Of a stretch of DNA of 64,000 nt, positions 17,345-25,759 are shown piece after piece (the first letter of the stretch is position 1; each line of letters starts with the position of its first letter). A program made the translations under genes and the position numbers. The notes beneath the pieces were generated by a model. It worked only from the letters and a program-made list of their open reading frames with translations, did not search any database and was not told the DNA's origin. The stretch is from assembly GCA_963627995.1 (NCBI GenBank), contig CAVGCV010000005.1:74479-138478 (forward strand). Reading direction: 5' to 3'. Origin of the DNA: UBA3839 sp963627995. Its GTDB lineage: Bacteria > Bacteroidota > Bacteroidia > Bacteroidales > Bacteroidaceae.

Positions 17345-20300
17345 ATGAAGAAACTGCTACGACATTTGTCTTCCTGCGGGCTGGCCGCCAGGGGAGGCTG
17401 GCCGCTCCTGCTCGCCGTGGCGCTGGCCGCGCTGTGGGCCGCGCCCGCGCAGGCAGTGAACTATGGCCTGAAAATTTGCGGCGTGCGGGTGACCGACGAG
17501 AACAAGGACGACCTCACCGTCATCCCCGGCGTGACGGAGGGCACCGCCACCTACGACCCCGCCACCAGGACGCTGCGGCTCAAGGACGCCTTCATTGAGG
17601 CGCCGGGCTACATCGGTTGCATCGAGAATACAGGCGTGGACTGGCTGACCATCGAGGTGGAGGGGCAGTGCGCGATGACATCCGACGAGGGGTATGGCAT
17701 TTCCATGGGTGTGTCCACCACGATTGCAGGCAAGTCCGGGGCTGGCGTGCGCTCGCTTGTTGTTTCAACCGCGGGCACCGGCGTTCAAGTGGGCAAAGCC
17801 AACTACTTCACCTTCACCATCCGCGATGTCGACCTCACCGTCACGGGCCAGAAGTATGGAATCGCGGGCAACGCAGGGGAAAATATGTCTCTTGCGGGCT
17901 TCGTAATCGTGAGAGATGAGAAGCTCATCATCGAGAACGCCAGCGTGCGCGCCAAGGGCGGGCAAGGCAGCATCTACAACTTCTCCTCGCTGACGCTCGA
18001 GGGGTGCATGGTTCTCACGCCCGAGGGCGCGGCGTTCGACGGCGGCGCGCTGAAAAAGGACGGCGAGGTGGTGACCGGCGAGGCGGTCATCGGCAGGAGC
18101 TATGGCCTGTACGTCTGCGGCGTGCCGGTGACCGACGCGAACAAGAACGACCTCTCCGCCATCCCTGGCGTGACGGAGGGCACCGTCACCTTCGACCCCG
18201 ACACCGGGACGCTGCGCCTCAAGGACGCCGTCATCGGGGCAGGCGACAACAGTTGCATCGACAACGCAGGCGTGGACGGGCTGACCGTCGAGGTGGAAGG
18301 GCAGTGCGCGATGACATCCGACGCAGGGTATGGCATTTCCATGGGTGTGGCCACCACGATTGCAGGAAAGTCCGGGGCCGGCGTGCGCTCGCTTGTTGTT
18401 TCAGCCGCGGGCACCGGCGTTCACGTGGGCACCACCGGCGTTAACGTGGGCAGCGCCGATTTCTACACGTGCACCATCAGCGATGTCGACCTCACCGTCA
18501 CGGGCCAGGAGTATGGAATCGCGGGCAACGTGAGGAATGTTGAGGGAGATGGGTACTCCATCCCCATGAGAAATAAGAGGCTCACCATCAAGAACGCCAG
18601 CGTGCGCGCCAAGGGCGGGCAAGGCAGCATCTGCAACTTCGCGTCGGTGACGCTCAAGGACTGCATGGTCCTCACGCCCGAGGGCGCGGCGTTCGACAAC
18701 GGCATGCTGAGAAAGGACGGCGCGCTGGTGACCGGCGAGGCGGTCATCGGCAGGAAGTATGATCTGCGGATTTGCGGCGTGCAGGTGACCGACGCGAACA
18801 AGGACGACCTCTCCGCCATCCCCGGCGTGACGGGCACCGCCACCTACAACCCCTACGCCAACGTGCTGCGGCTCAAGGACGCCGCCATCGTGGCGGCGGA
18901 CGCCCTCCATTGCATCGTGAACGAGAACGTGGACGGGCTGACCGTCGAGGTGGAGGGGAAGTGCGCGATGACATCCAACGAGGGGAGCGGCATTGTCATG
19001 GGCAAATCCACCGTGATTGCAGGCAAGTCCGGGGCTGAAGCGCCCACGCTCAGCGTCGTTGCCGGGGACAGGGGCGTTTGGGTGAAAGGCGGGATGTGCG
19101 CCGTCGTCGGCCTCGACCTCACCGCCACGGGCAAGTATGGAATCGCGGGCAACAAGACGGGTGAGACCCTCACCGTCGAGAACGCCAGCGTGCGGGCCAC
19201 GGGCGGGCAAGGCAGCATCTGCGACTTCGCGTCGGTGACGCTCGATGACTGCAAGATTGTCTCGCCTGCGGGCGCGGCGTTCGACGGCGGCACGCTGAAA
19301 CAGGACGGCGAGGCGGTGACCGGCGAGGCGGTCATCGCCCTCTACGAAACGTATGGCCTGTACGTCTGCGACGTGCAGGTGACCGACTGGAACAAGGACG
19401 ACCTCTCCGCCATCCCCGGCGTGACGGAGGGCACCGCCACCTACGACCCCGCCACCAAGACGCTGCGGCTCAAGGACGCCCGCATCGAGACGACGGACGC
19501 CCTCCATTGCATCGTGAACGAGAACGTGGACGGGCTGACCGTCGAGGTGGAGGGGAAGTGCGCGATGACATCCAACGAGGGGAGCGGCATTGTCATGGAC
19601 GCGTCCACCGTGATTGCAGGCAAGTCCGGGGCCGGCGTGCGCTGGCTTGTTGTTTCAGCCGCGGGCTCCGGCGTTCACGTGGGCAACGATTTCGACTGCA
19701 CCTGCACCATCAGCGAAGTCGACCTCACCGTCACGGGCCAGGAGTATGGAATCGCGGGGATTGTTGAGGAAAATGGGCACTTCATCAATCACCTCACCAT
19801 CAAGAACGCCACCGTGCGCGCCACGGGCGGGCAAGGCAGCATCTACAAATTCTCCTCGCTGACGCTCGAGGGCTGCATGGTCCTCACGCCCGAGGGCGCG
19901 GCGTTCGACGGCGGCGCGCTGAAAAAGGACGGCGAGGTGGTGACCGGCGAGGCGGTCATCGGCAGGAGCTATGGCCTGTACGTCTGCGGCGTGCCGGTGA
20001 CCGACTGGAACCATCACAACCTCTCCTCCATCCCCGGCGTGAAGGAGGGCGCCGTCACCTACGACCCCGCGACCAAGACGCTGTGGCTCCGTAACGCCCG
20101 CATCGAGGCGGACGCCCACATCGAGACGGAGGCCGCCCTCCATTGCATCGTGAACGAGAACGTGGAGGGGCTGACCATCGAGGTGGAGGGGCTGTGCACG
20201 ATGGCAGCCATCGGTTCTCCCATTGTCATGGACGCATCCACCGTGATTGCAGGCAGTCCCAGGCTTGAAACGCCCTCGCTCAGAGTCTATGTCTCTTCCT

Positions 20301-20731
20301 GGGACCGCGGCATTATCGTGGAGAACGACGCGTCCTGCACCGTCCGCGACCTCGACCTCACCGTCATAGGCCAGATGCTTGGAATCGCAGGCAACAGGAC
20401 GGATGTGACCCTCACCGTCGAGAACGCCACCGTGCGCGCCACGGGCGAGGAAGGCAGCATCACCGGCTTCAAGTCGGTGACGCTCAAGGACTGCCATGTC
20501 GTCACGCCGGCGGGCGCGGCGTTCGACGGCGGCGCGCTGATGCTGGGCGGCGCGGTGGTGACCGGCGAGGCGGTCATCCTCCCGACGTCCGTGGGCATCG
20601 GCACGACGGCCGTTGACGCGCCCCGCCGCGAGGGCACCTACACGCTCACGGGCGTTCGCCTCACGGCCCCGCTCGACCAGCTGCCGCGCGGCGTCTATGT
20701 CGTGGACGGGCAGAAGGTGGTGAAGAAGTGA
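17345..20731 (+). CDS. Large secreted protein with five ~200-residue tandem repeats
   Basis: 1128 residues with a signal peptide (leader ending near APAQA, residues ~1-38). Five repeats begin at bases 17462, 18101, 18758, 19352 and 19970 and run to about 20580. Each opens with YGLxxCGVxVTDxNKxDLSxIPGV, continues through GLTVEVEGxCAMTS, a beta-rich GIAGN segment and NASVRAKGGQGSI, and closes with GAAFDGGxLKxDGExVTGEAVI. The pattern looks like repeating beta structure, possibly a beta-helix or adhesin stalk. The C-terminus (TLTGVRLTAPLDQLPRGVYVVDGQKVVKK, split here for reading: GVYVVDGQKVVKK) resembles the secretion/sorting tails of Bacteroidota surface proteins. No enzyme motif is seen. Stretches of ~100-123 bp are identical between repeats, which suggests recent gene conversion. 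Function unknown, probably cell-surface. Confidence 0.8.
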   Translation: MKKLLRHLSSCGLAARGGWPLLLAVALAALWAAPAQAVNYGLKICGVRVTDENKDDLTVIPGVTEGTATYDPATRTLRLKDAFIEAPGYIGCIENTGVDWLTIEVEGQCAMTSDEGYGISMGVSTTIAGKSGAGVRSLVVSTAGTGVQVGKANYFTFTIRDVDLTVTGQKYGIAGNAGENMSLAGFVIVRDEKLIIENASVRAKGGQGSIYNFSSLTLEGCMVLTPEGAAFDGGALKKDGEVVTGEAVIGRSYGLYVCGVPVTDANKNDLSAIPGVTEGTVTFDPDTGTLRLKDAVIGAGDNSCIDNAGVDGLTVEVEGQCAMTSDAGYGISMGVATTIAGKSGAGVRSLVVSAAGTGVHVGTTGVNVGSADFYTCTISDVDLTVTGQEYGIAGNVRNVEGDGYSIPMRNKRLTIKNASVRAKGGQGSICNFASVTLKDCMVLTPEGAAFDNGMLRKDGALVTGEAVIGRKYDLRICGVQVTDANKDDLSAIPGVTGTATYNPYANVLRLKDAAIVAADALHCIVNENVDGLTVEVEGKCAMTSNEGSGIVMGKSTVIAGKSGAEAPTLSVVAGDRGVWVKGGMCAVVGLDLTATGKYGIAGNKTGETLTVENASVRATGGQGSICDFASVTLDDCKIVSPAGAAFDGGTLKQDGEAVTGEAVIALYETYGLYVCDVQVTDWNKDDLSAIPGVTEGTATYDPATKTLRLKDARIETTDALHCIVNENVDGLTVEVEGKCAMTSNEGSGIVMDASTVIAGKSGAGVRWLVVSAAGSGVHVGNDFDCTCTISEVDLTVTGQEYGIAGIVEENGHFINHLTIKNATVRATGGQGSIYKFSSLTLEGCMVLTPEGAAFDGGALKKDGEVVTGEAVIGRSYGLYVCGVPVTDWNHHNLSSIPGVKEGAVTYDPATKTLWLRNARIEADAHIETEAALHCIVNENVEGLTIEVEGLCTMAAIGSPIVMDASTVIAGSPRLETPSLRVYVSSWDRGIIVENDASCTVRDLDLTVIGQMLGIAGNRTDVTLTVENATVRATGEEGSITGFKSVTLKDCHVVTPAGAAFDGGALMLGGAVVTGEAVILPTSVGIGTTAVDAPRREGTYTLTGVRLTAPLDQLPRGVYVVDGQKVVKK
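17462..20585 (+). repeat. Five intragenic tandem repeats (594-657 bp each)
   Basis: Repeat starts are 17462, 18101, 18758, 19352 and 19970. Exact identities include 18014-18136 with 19883-20005 (123 bp) and about 18902-19001 with 19499-19598. All length differences keep the frame. Confidence 0.85.
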
Positions 20732-20784
20732 CCGCATGACGGCATGACGGAGCGAATCCGGCGCCGATGCCGGGCTCCATACAC

Positions 20785-20827
20785 AGGGCCGCCCCTCTCT
20801 CCCGACGGAGACGGGGCGGCCCTTCTT
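20785..20827 (+). terminator. Terminator after the repeat-protein gene
   Basis: An 11-bp stem (20785-20795 with 20813-20823, AGGGCCGCCCC) is followed by TCTT. The remainder of 20732-21065 holds only this hairpin and the PBP1A promoter; I see nothing else in it. Confidence 0.7.
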
Positions 20828-21006
20828 GCTGCATGGAAAGCCGGCGGCGGGTGTTTGTTGGGAATGCCCGGACAAGTCTTGCGGATTTTCTTGAACGCCG
20901 TAGCTTCGTGCCGGGCGTAGCGGATGCGTTAGGCTCGGGAAAGAGGGGGACACTCCTGTAAGCCTGGGCCGGCGCGGCTGTGTTGTTACTTTTTGGGGGA
21001 GTGGGG

Positions 21007-21036
21007 TTTGTGTTCTGCAAAAAAGCCGTACATTTG
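21007..21036 (+). promoter_or_regulatory. Promoter of the PBP1A-kdsB-M16 operon
   Basis: TTTG (21007-21010), an 18-bp spacer, then TACATTTG (21029-21036) give both halves of the Bacteroidota consensus. The ATG is 29 bp downstream. Confidence 0.8.
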
Positions 21037-21065
21037 CACGTTAAAGAAATTCTCAAATACTTGAT

Positions 21066-23459
21066 ATGAGTGCTGATAACGACATGTTGCCGAAGGCTTC
21101 GGGCAGTTCGGGAGTTGGCTGCGGGGTGGCTGCAATTTGGATTGTTGTCGTCGGGCTGTTGCTTTCGGGCATGGTCGCGGTGTTTGCCGTGGCGGAGGGA
21201 CGGCTGGGCGAGCTTCCGCCAATTTCGGATTTGCAGAACCCCATCAACAAGTATGCTTCACGCATTTACACGGCCGACGGGAAACTGATGGGCACATGGA
21301 GCTATGCATCGGAGAACCGGGTGATGGTGTCCTACGACTCGCTTCCGCAAAACCTGGTGAAAGCACTTGTGGCGACGGAGGATGAGCGGTTTTATGAACA
21401 TTCGGGCATAGACCTCAAGTCGGTGGGGCGCGCGGTGGTGAAGCGCGGCTTGATGGGACAGGAGTCAGCAGGCGGCGGCAGCACCATCACGCAGCAGCTG
21501 GCCAAGCAGCTGTATTCAAATGTGACGGCCCGGACGACATCGCTCAACCGATTGATGCAAAAGCCGATAGAGTGGTATGTTGCCGTGCAGCTCGAACGCT
21601 ACTACACCAAGGAGGAAATCATCACGATGTACCTCAACTACTTTGATTTCCTGAACAACGCGGTGGGTATCAAGAATGCGGCAAGAACATACTTCGGGTG
21701 TGAGCCTATTGATTTGACACTGGAGGAATGTGCCACGTTGGTGGGAATGTGCAAGAACCCCTCGCTCTACAATCCCATGCGCTATGGAGAACGGTGCCGT
21801 GAACGCCGGAACGTGGTGCTGGCCCAAATGGCGCGCGCGGGCTATCTCACGCAGGACGAGTGTAAGGAGGCGCAGCAAAAACCGCTCGACATGAGCCGCT
21901 TCCATCTGACAAGCCACAAGGAGGGCATGGCGCCCTACTTCCGCGAGTACTTGCGCCGCATCATGATGGCGAACCGTCCGGAGCGCGGCAGCTATGCCTC
22001 GTGGCAACGCCAGCAGTTCTACGACGATTCGATTGCATGGGAAACAGACCCTCTCTACGGATGGTGCAACAAGCACACGAAGCGTGACGGCTCGCACTAT
22101 AACATCTATGCCGATGGACTGAAAATTCACACGACGCTGGACTCGCGTATGCAGGAATATGCGGAGAACGCCGCCTATCAGCATGTTGCGCGAACGTTGC
22201 AGCCCCATTTCGAGGCGGAGTTGCGTGGAAAGGCGCATCCGCCCTACACGGGGCTGAGCGAGGCGAAGGTGCATGAAATCGTGTGGCGTTATGCGCGGCA
22301 GACGGAACGCTACCGCCTACTGAAAGAGCGTGGGGCGAGCGAGGAGGAAATCCGCGCCGAGTTCAACCGCAAGGTACACATGACGCTGTTCGCCTATGAC
22401 GGCGAGTTCGAAACGGAGATGTCGCCGCTCGACTCCATCCTTTATTATAAGAAGTTCCTGCGCACGGCCATGATGGCCATGGATCCGCGATCGGGGCAGG
22501 TGAAAGCCTACGTGGGAGGGCTTGATTTTTCCCATTTCCAATACGACAATGTGCTGGGAGGCGGCCGCCGGCAGGTGGGGTCGACCATCAAGCCTTACCT
22601 CTACGCCTTGGCCATGATGAACGGCTACACGCCGTGTGATGTCGCTCCCAATGTCCCGAAGAGCTACGGCGGATGGACACCGCGCAGTACGCACGCCCGT
22701 TACGGCGACATGGTGCCGCTGAGATGGGGGCTCGCCCAGTCGAGCAACTGGATTTCGGCGTGGGTGATGTCGCAACTCAACCCGCACAACCTCATCGGGC
22801 TGATGCGCCAAATGGGCATCACGTCGTTGAGCATGGACCCCAACATGACGCTTTGCCTCGGCCCATGCGACATTAGCGTGGGCGAGATGGTGAGTGCATA
22901 CTCCACGTTCGCCAACTATGGCGTGCGTGTCGCGCCGTTGTTGGTGACGCGCATTGAGGATGCCGAGGGGCGCGTGGTGGACACGTTTACCCCGCGCATG
23001 ACCGACGTGATGAAACGCGAGGAGGCCTATAAGATGATTTCGATGCTGCGGGCCGTCGTCAACGAGGGGACGGGTCGCCGTTTGCGCGGACGCTACAACA
23101 TCACGGCTGACACGGGAGGCAAGACTGGTACGACGAACTCGAATGCCGACGCTTGGTTCATGGGCTTCACGCCGAAGATGGTGGTGGGCTGCTGGGTCGG
23201 TGGCGAAGACCGCGATATCCACTTCGTCAGTGGGGCGCTTGGACAGGGTGCTGCGTCGGCTCTGCCCATCTATGCGCTGTTCATGAAGAGTGTGTATGCC
23301 GACCCGACACTGGCACGCGACTATGGCATCAGTGCCGCAGACAAGTTTGAAATACCTGCCAACTTCGATATGTGTGAAGACGAACTGTCGGATTTGCCTT
23401 CGGCACAAAGCGACAACTCGGACGAGGAGGTGATGGGCATTGATGAGAATTTCCAATAA
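21066..23459 (+). CDS. Class A penicillin-binding protein 1A (transglycosylase/transpeptidase)
   Basis: A bifunctional peptidoglycan synthase anchored in the inner membrane. The 797 residues comprise a short cytoplasmic N-terminus, a membrane segment at ~20-42, a GT51 domain with EDERFYEH (105-112, catalytic Glu) and GGGSTITQQ (137-145), and then the transpeptidase domain. That domain has GSTIKP (nucleophile Ser in SxxK), SSNW (SxN) and GGKTGTTN (KTG). Length and order are typical. It is followed after 9 bp by kdsB, a co-operon of wall and LPS precursor genes. Confidence 0.95.
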   Translation: MSADNDMLPKASGSSGVGCGVAAIWIVVVGLLLSGMVAVFAVAEGRLGELPPISDLQNPINKYASRIYTADGKLMGTWSYASENRVMVSYDSLPQNLVKALVATEDERFYEHSGIDLKSVGRAVVKRGLMGQESAGGGSTITQQLAKQLYSNVTARTTSLNRLMQKPIEWYVAVQLERYYTKEEIITMYLNYFDFLNNAVGIKNAARTYFGCEPIDLTLEECATLVGMCKNPSLYNPMRYGERCRERRNVVLAQMARAGYLTQDECKEAQQKPLDMSRFHLTSHKEGMAPYFREYLRRIMMANRPERGSYASWQRQQFYDDSIAWETDPLYGWCNKHTKRDGSHYNIYADGLKIHTTLDSRMQEYAENAAYQHVARTLQPHFEAELRGKAHPPYTGLSEAKVHEIVWRYARQTERYRLLKERGASEEEIRAEFNRKVHMTLFAYDGEFETEMSPLDSILYYKKFLRTAMMAMDPRSGQVKAYVGGLDFSHFQYDNVLGGGRRQVGSTIKPYLYALAMMNGYTPCDVAPNVPKSYGGWTPRSTHARYGDMVPLRWGLAQSSNWISAWVMSQLNPHNLIGLMRQMGITSLSMDPNMTLCLGPCDISVGEMVSAYSTFANYGVRVAPLLVTRIEDAEGRVVDTFTPRMTDVMKREEAYKMISMLRAVVNEGTGRRLRGRYNITADTGGKTGTTNSNADAWFMGFTPKMVVGCWVGGEDRDIHFVSGALGQGAASALPIYALFMKSVYADPTLARDYGISAADKFEIPANFDMCEDELSDLPSAQSDNSDEEVMGIDENFQ

Positions 23460-23468
23460 CTGTGTGTC

Positions 23469-24227
23469 ATGAAGTTTATAGGTATCATTCCGGCTCGCTT
23501 CGCTTCCACCCGTTTTCCAGGGAAACCGCTGGCCATGTTGGGTGGCAGGACGGTGGTGGAGCGTGTGTTTCGCCAAGTGGAGGGACAGATGGACGCAGTG
23601 GTCGTTGCGACCGACGACGAGCGTATAGAACAGGCTGTGAAAGCATTTGGCGGTCGGGTGGTGATGACAAGCCCGCACCATCGTAGCGGCACAGACCGCT
23701 GTTACGAAGCCTTGCAAAAAGTAGGCGGAACATACGACGTGGTCGTCAATGTGCAGGGTGATGAACCGTTTATCCAGCCCGAACAGCTGGATGCCGTGAA
23801 ACGTTGCTTCGATGACCCTGCGACTGACATCGCAACGCTGGTGAAGCCTTTTTCTGCTTCCGACGGATTCGCGGCGGTAGAGAATCCCAATTCGCCCAAG
23901 GTGGTGGTGAACCAACGCATGGAGGCTCTCTATTTCTCGCGCTCCGTCATCCCCTATGTGCGGGGACACGAGCGTGGAGACGATTGGCTGGCGGCCCATA
24001 CTTATTACAAGCATATCGGGCTTTATGCTTATCGGACGGATGTGCTGTCTAAGATTACGCAACTTCCGACATCACCGCTCGAGCTGGCCGAATCGCTGGA
24101 ACAGCTGCGGTGGCTGGAGAACGGCTATAAGATTAAGGTGGGAGTGACGGATGTCGAAACCATCGGCATCGACACCCCCGACGACCTTGCACATGCCGAG
24201 ACTTTTTTGCACGACCGGATGCTCTGA
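23469..24227 (+). CDS. kdsB: 3-deoxy-manno-octulosonate cytidylyltransferase (CMP-Kdo synthetase)
   Basis: Activates Kdo with CTP to CMP-Kdo for the lipid A inner core. The 252-residue protein begins MKFIGIIPARFASTRFPGKPL, the nucleotide-binding signature. It also has VVATDDERI, SGTDRCYEAL, and VVNVQGDEPFI with the metal-binding Asp. It sits 9 bp after PBP1A and overlaps the next start by one base (TGATG), so it is translationally coupled. Confidence 0.96.
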   Translation: MKFIGIIPARFASTRFPGKPLAMLGGRTVVERVFRQVEGQMDAVVVATDDERIEQAVKAFGGRVVMTSPHHRSGTDRCYEALQKVGGTYDVVVNVQGDEPFIQPEQLDAVKRCFDDPATDIATLVKPFSASDGFAAVENPNSPKVVVNQRMEALYFSRSVIPYVRGHERGDDWLAAHTYYKHIGLYAYRTDVLSKITQLPTSPLELAESLEQLRWLENGYKIKVGVTDVETIGIDTPDDLAHAETFLHDRML

Positions 24228-25531
24228 TGGCTGTAAACTGTCATTCAAAGCCGCCGCGCGCGCAGATGCTTGATGTGCGAATACTACGCCGCCCGGAACG
24301 CCGTGTGTTTCCCAACGGCACGAGAGCCTGCCTTTTGAAGTTGGAGCACACGCCGATTTTGAGGCTTGACTTTCAGTTCGCGGGTGGGCAGTGGCTGCAA
24401 AGCCATCCCTTGCAGGCTCGCTTTGCTTTCCAGATGTTGCGCGATGGCACGCGCTCTTACTCTGCCTGTGAACTTGCGGAACATATCGACAGGCTCGGGG
24501 CTACGGTGGAGGCTTCGGCCAACCTCTCTTATTCCCATCTTACGGTGTATTGTTTGCGGAAGCATCTTTCCGAAATGCTTCCGATTTTGTTGTCGATGTT
24601 GGACGAGCCCTCCTATGACGGGAATAAGTTTCGGCTCGCTCTTTCGCAAGCTCATGCCGCGTTTATGGTGGGGCGGCAACGAGTTGATACGGTGTGCCGC
24701 GAACAGATCTTCCGCCACCTGTATGGTTCGGCGCATCCGATGGGGCAATTAGCGACAGAGGAGGATTATGCCTCGCTGACAACTCGCCACCTGCAAGCGT
24801 TTCATGCGCGGAATGTGCATTCGCGTAATTGTGTGCTTTATGTGACGGGTGGGTATGAGGATGAGGACGTGGCACGCATCGTTGAGATGCTGGGAACAAA
24901 TGCCTGGGGCGGCACGTCGGCCGAGATGTTTGCAGGCTATGATGAACGCAAGGTGGTTGGCTCGCCCGAACGGAATGTCATACATCGTATGTCGCGCCCG
25001 ACAGTGCAGGCTTCTGTGATGATGGGTTGCCTCCTGCCTGCTGCCGACCATGCGGACACTCCTTATTTGCGGCTGGCCACGACAATTCTTGGAGGCTACT
25101 TCGGTAGCCGCCTGATGACAAGCATCCGGGAAACGCATGGCTACACTTATGACATTCATGGCACGATGCTCACTTTGCCGCATGGCAGCGTGTATGTTAT
25201 CCAGACGGAAACGCCCAATGAATGTGCAAGTCGGATTGGCGATGAGATACGTACTGAATTGATGCGTATGATGGATGAGCCTGTGGGCGAGGACGAGCTG
25301 GAGAATGTGAAAAACTACATGATGGGCAGCTATCTGCGACGCTATGAGGTGAACCTCGGCTTTCCCTCGCTCCTCATGGGGCTTGTTCCGACGCACCGCA
25401 CGTTGGATGGTTTGGAGCAGGAGTGCCGGATGGTGAGAGAGGCAACGGCCGAGGATGTGCAGCGTGTGGCGAAACACTATTTCTCGCCGGCGCGCTTCAT
25501 GGAGTGTATGACAGGAACATTCCCTGAATGA
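24227..25531 (+). CDS. M16-family peptidase-like protein lacking the zinc motif
   Basis: A 434-residue protein with the two-domain M16B fold. The usual HxxEH zinc motif near the N-terminus is replaced: the equivalent stretch reads RFAFQMLRDGTRSYS. The C-terminal half keeps the R/Y-type signature (SRLMTSIRETHGYTYDI). It therefore resembles the non-catalytic partner subunit of M16B heterodimers. No catalytic partner gene is adjacent. No signal peptide is evident, so it is probably cytosolic. It overlaps kdsB by one base. The role is unknown; a regulatory or scaffolding function is inference. Confidence 0.8.
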   Translation: MAVNCHSKPPRAQMLDVRILRRPERRVFPNGTRACLLKLEHTPILRLDFQFAGGQWLQSHPLQARFAFQMLRDGTRSYSACELAEHIDRLGATVEASANLSYSHLTVYCLRKHLSEMLPILLSMLDEPSYDGNKFRLALSQAHAAFMVGRQRVDTVCREQIFRHLYGSAHPMGQLATEEDYASLTTRHLQAFHARNVHSRNCVLYVTGGYEDEDVARIVEMLGTNAWGGTSAEMFAGYDERKVVGSPERNVIHRMSRPTVQASVMMGCLLPAADHADTPYLRLATTILGGYFGSRLMTSIRETHGYTYDIHGTMLTLPHGSVYVIQTETPNECASRIGDEIRTELMRMMDEPVGEDELENVKNYMMGSYLRRYEVNLGFPSLLMGLVPTHRTLDGLEQECRMVREATAEDVQRVAKHYFSPARFMECMTGTFPE

Positions 25532-25697
25532 CTGCCCCTTGAATCTCGTCCCATAAGGCTGCTCTCGCGCAGGTGGTGTGCTGGCAATGGGTATGTCGAA
25601 AACGATCGCAAGATGCGCAGAATGCGCTGAAATGCACCAAAAAGAGCCTTTTGCTAAAGCTTGATGTGGATTTTGTGGAGTTTTGGAGACTCTTTCC

Positions 25698-25728
25698 TTT
25701 GTCCTCTCGCCAAAGTTTTCTAACTTTA
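25698..25728 (+). promoter_or_regulatory. Promoter of gyrA
   Basis: TTTG (25698-25701), a 19-bp spacer, then TAACTTTA (25721-25728) give one of the best two-part matches to the Bacteroidota promoter in the window. The ATG lies 31 bp downstream. Confidence 0.75.
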
Positions 25729-25759
25729 CGCGGTAAAGAGAAATAATCACAACAGAAAC

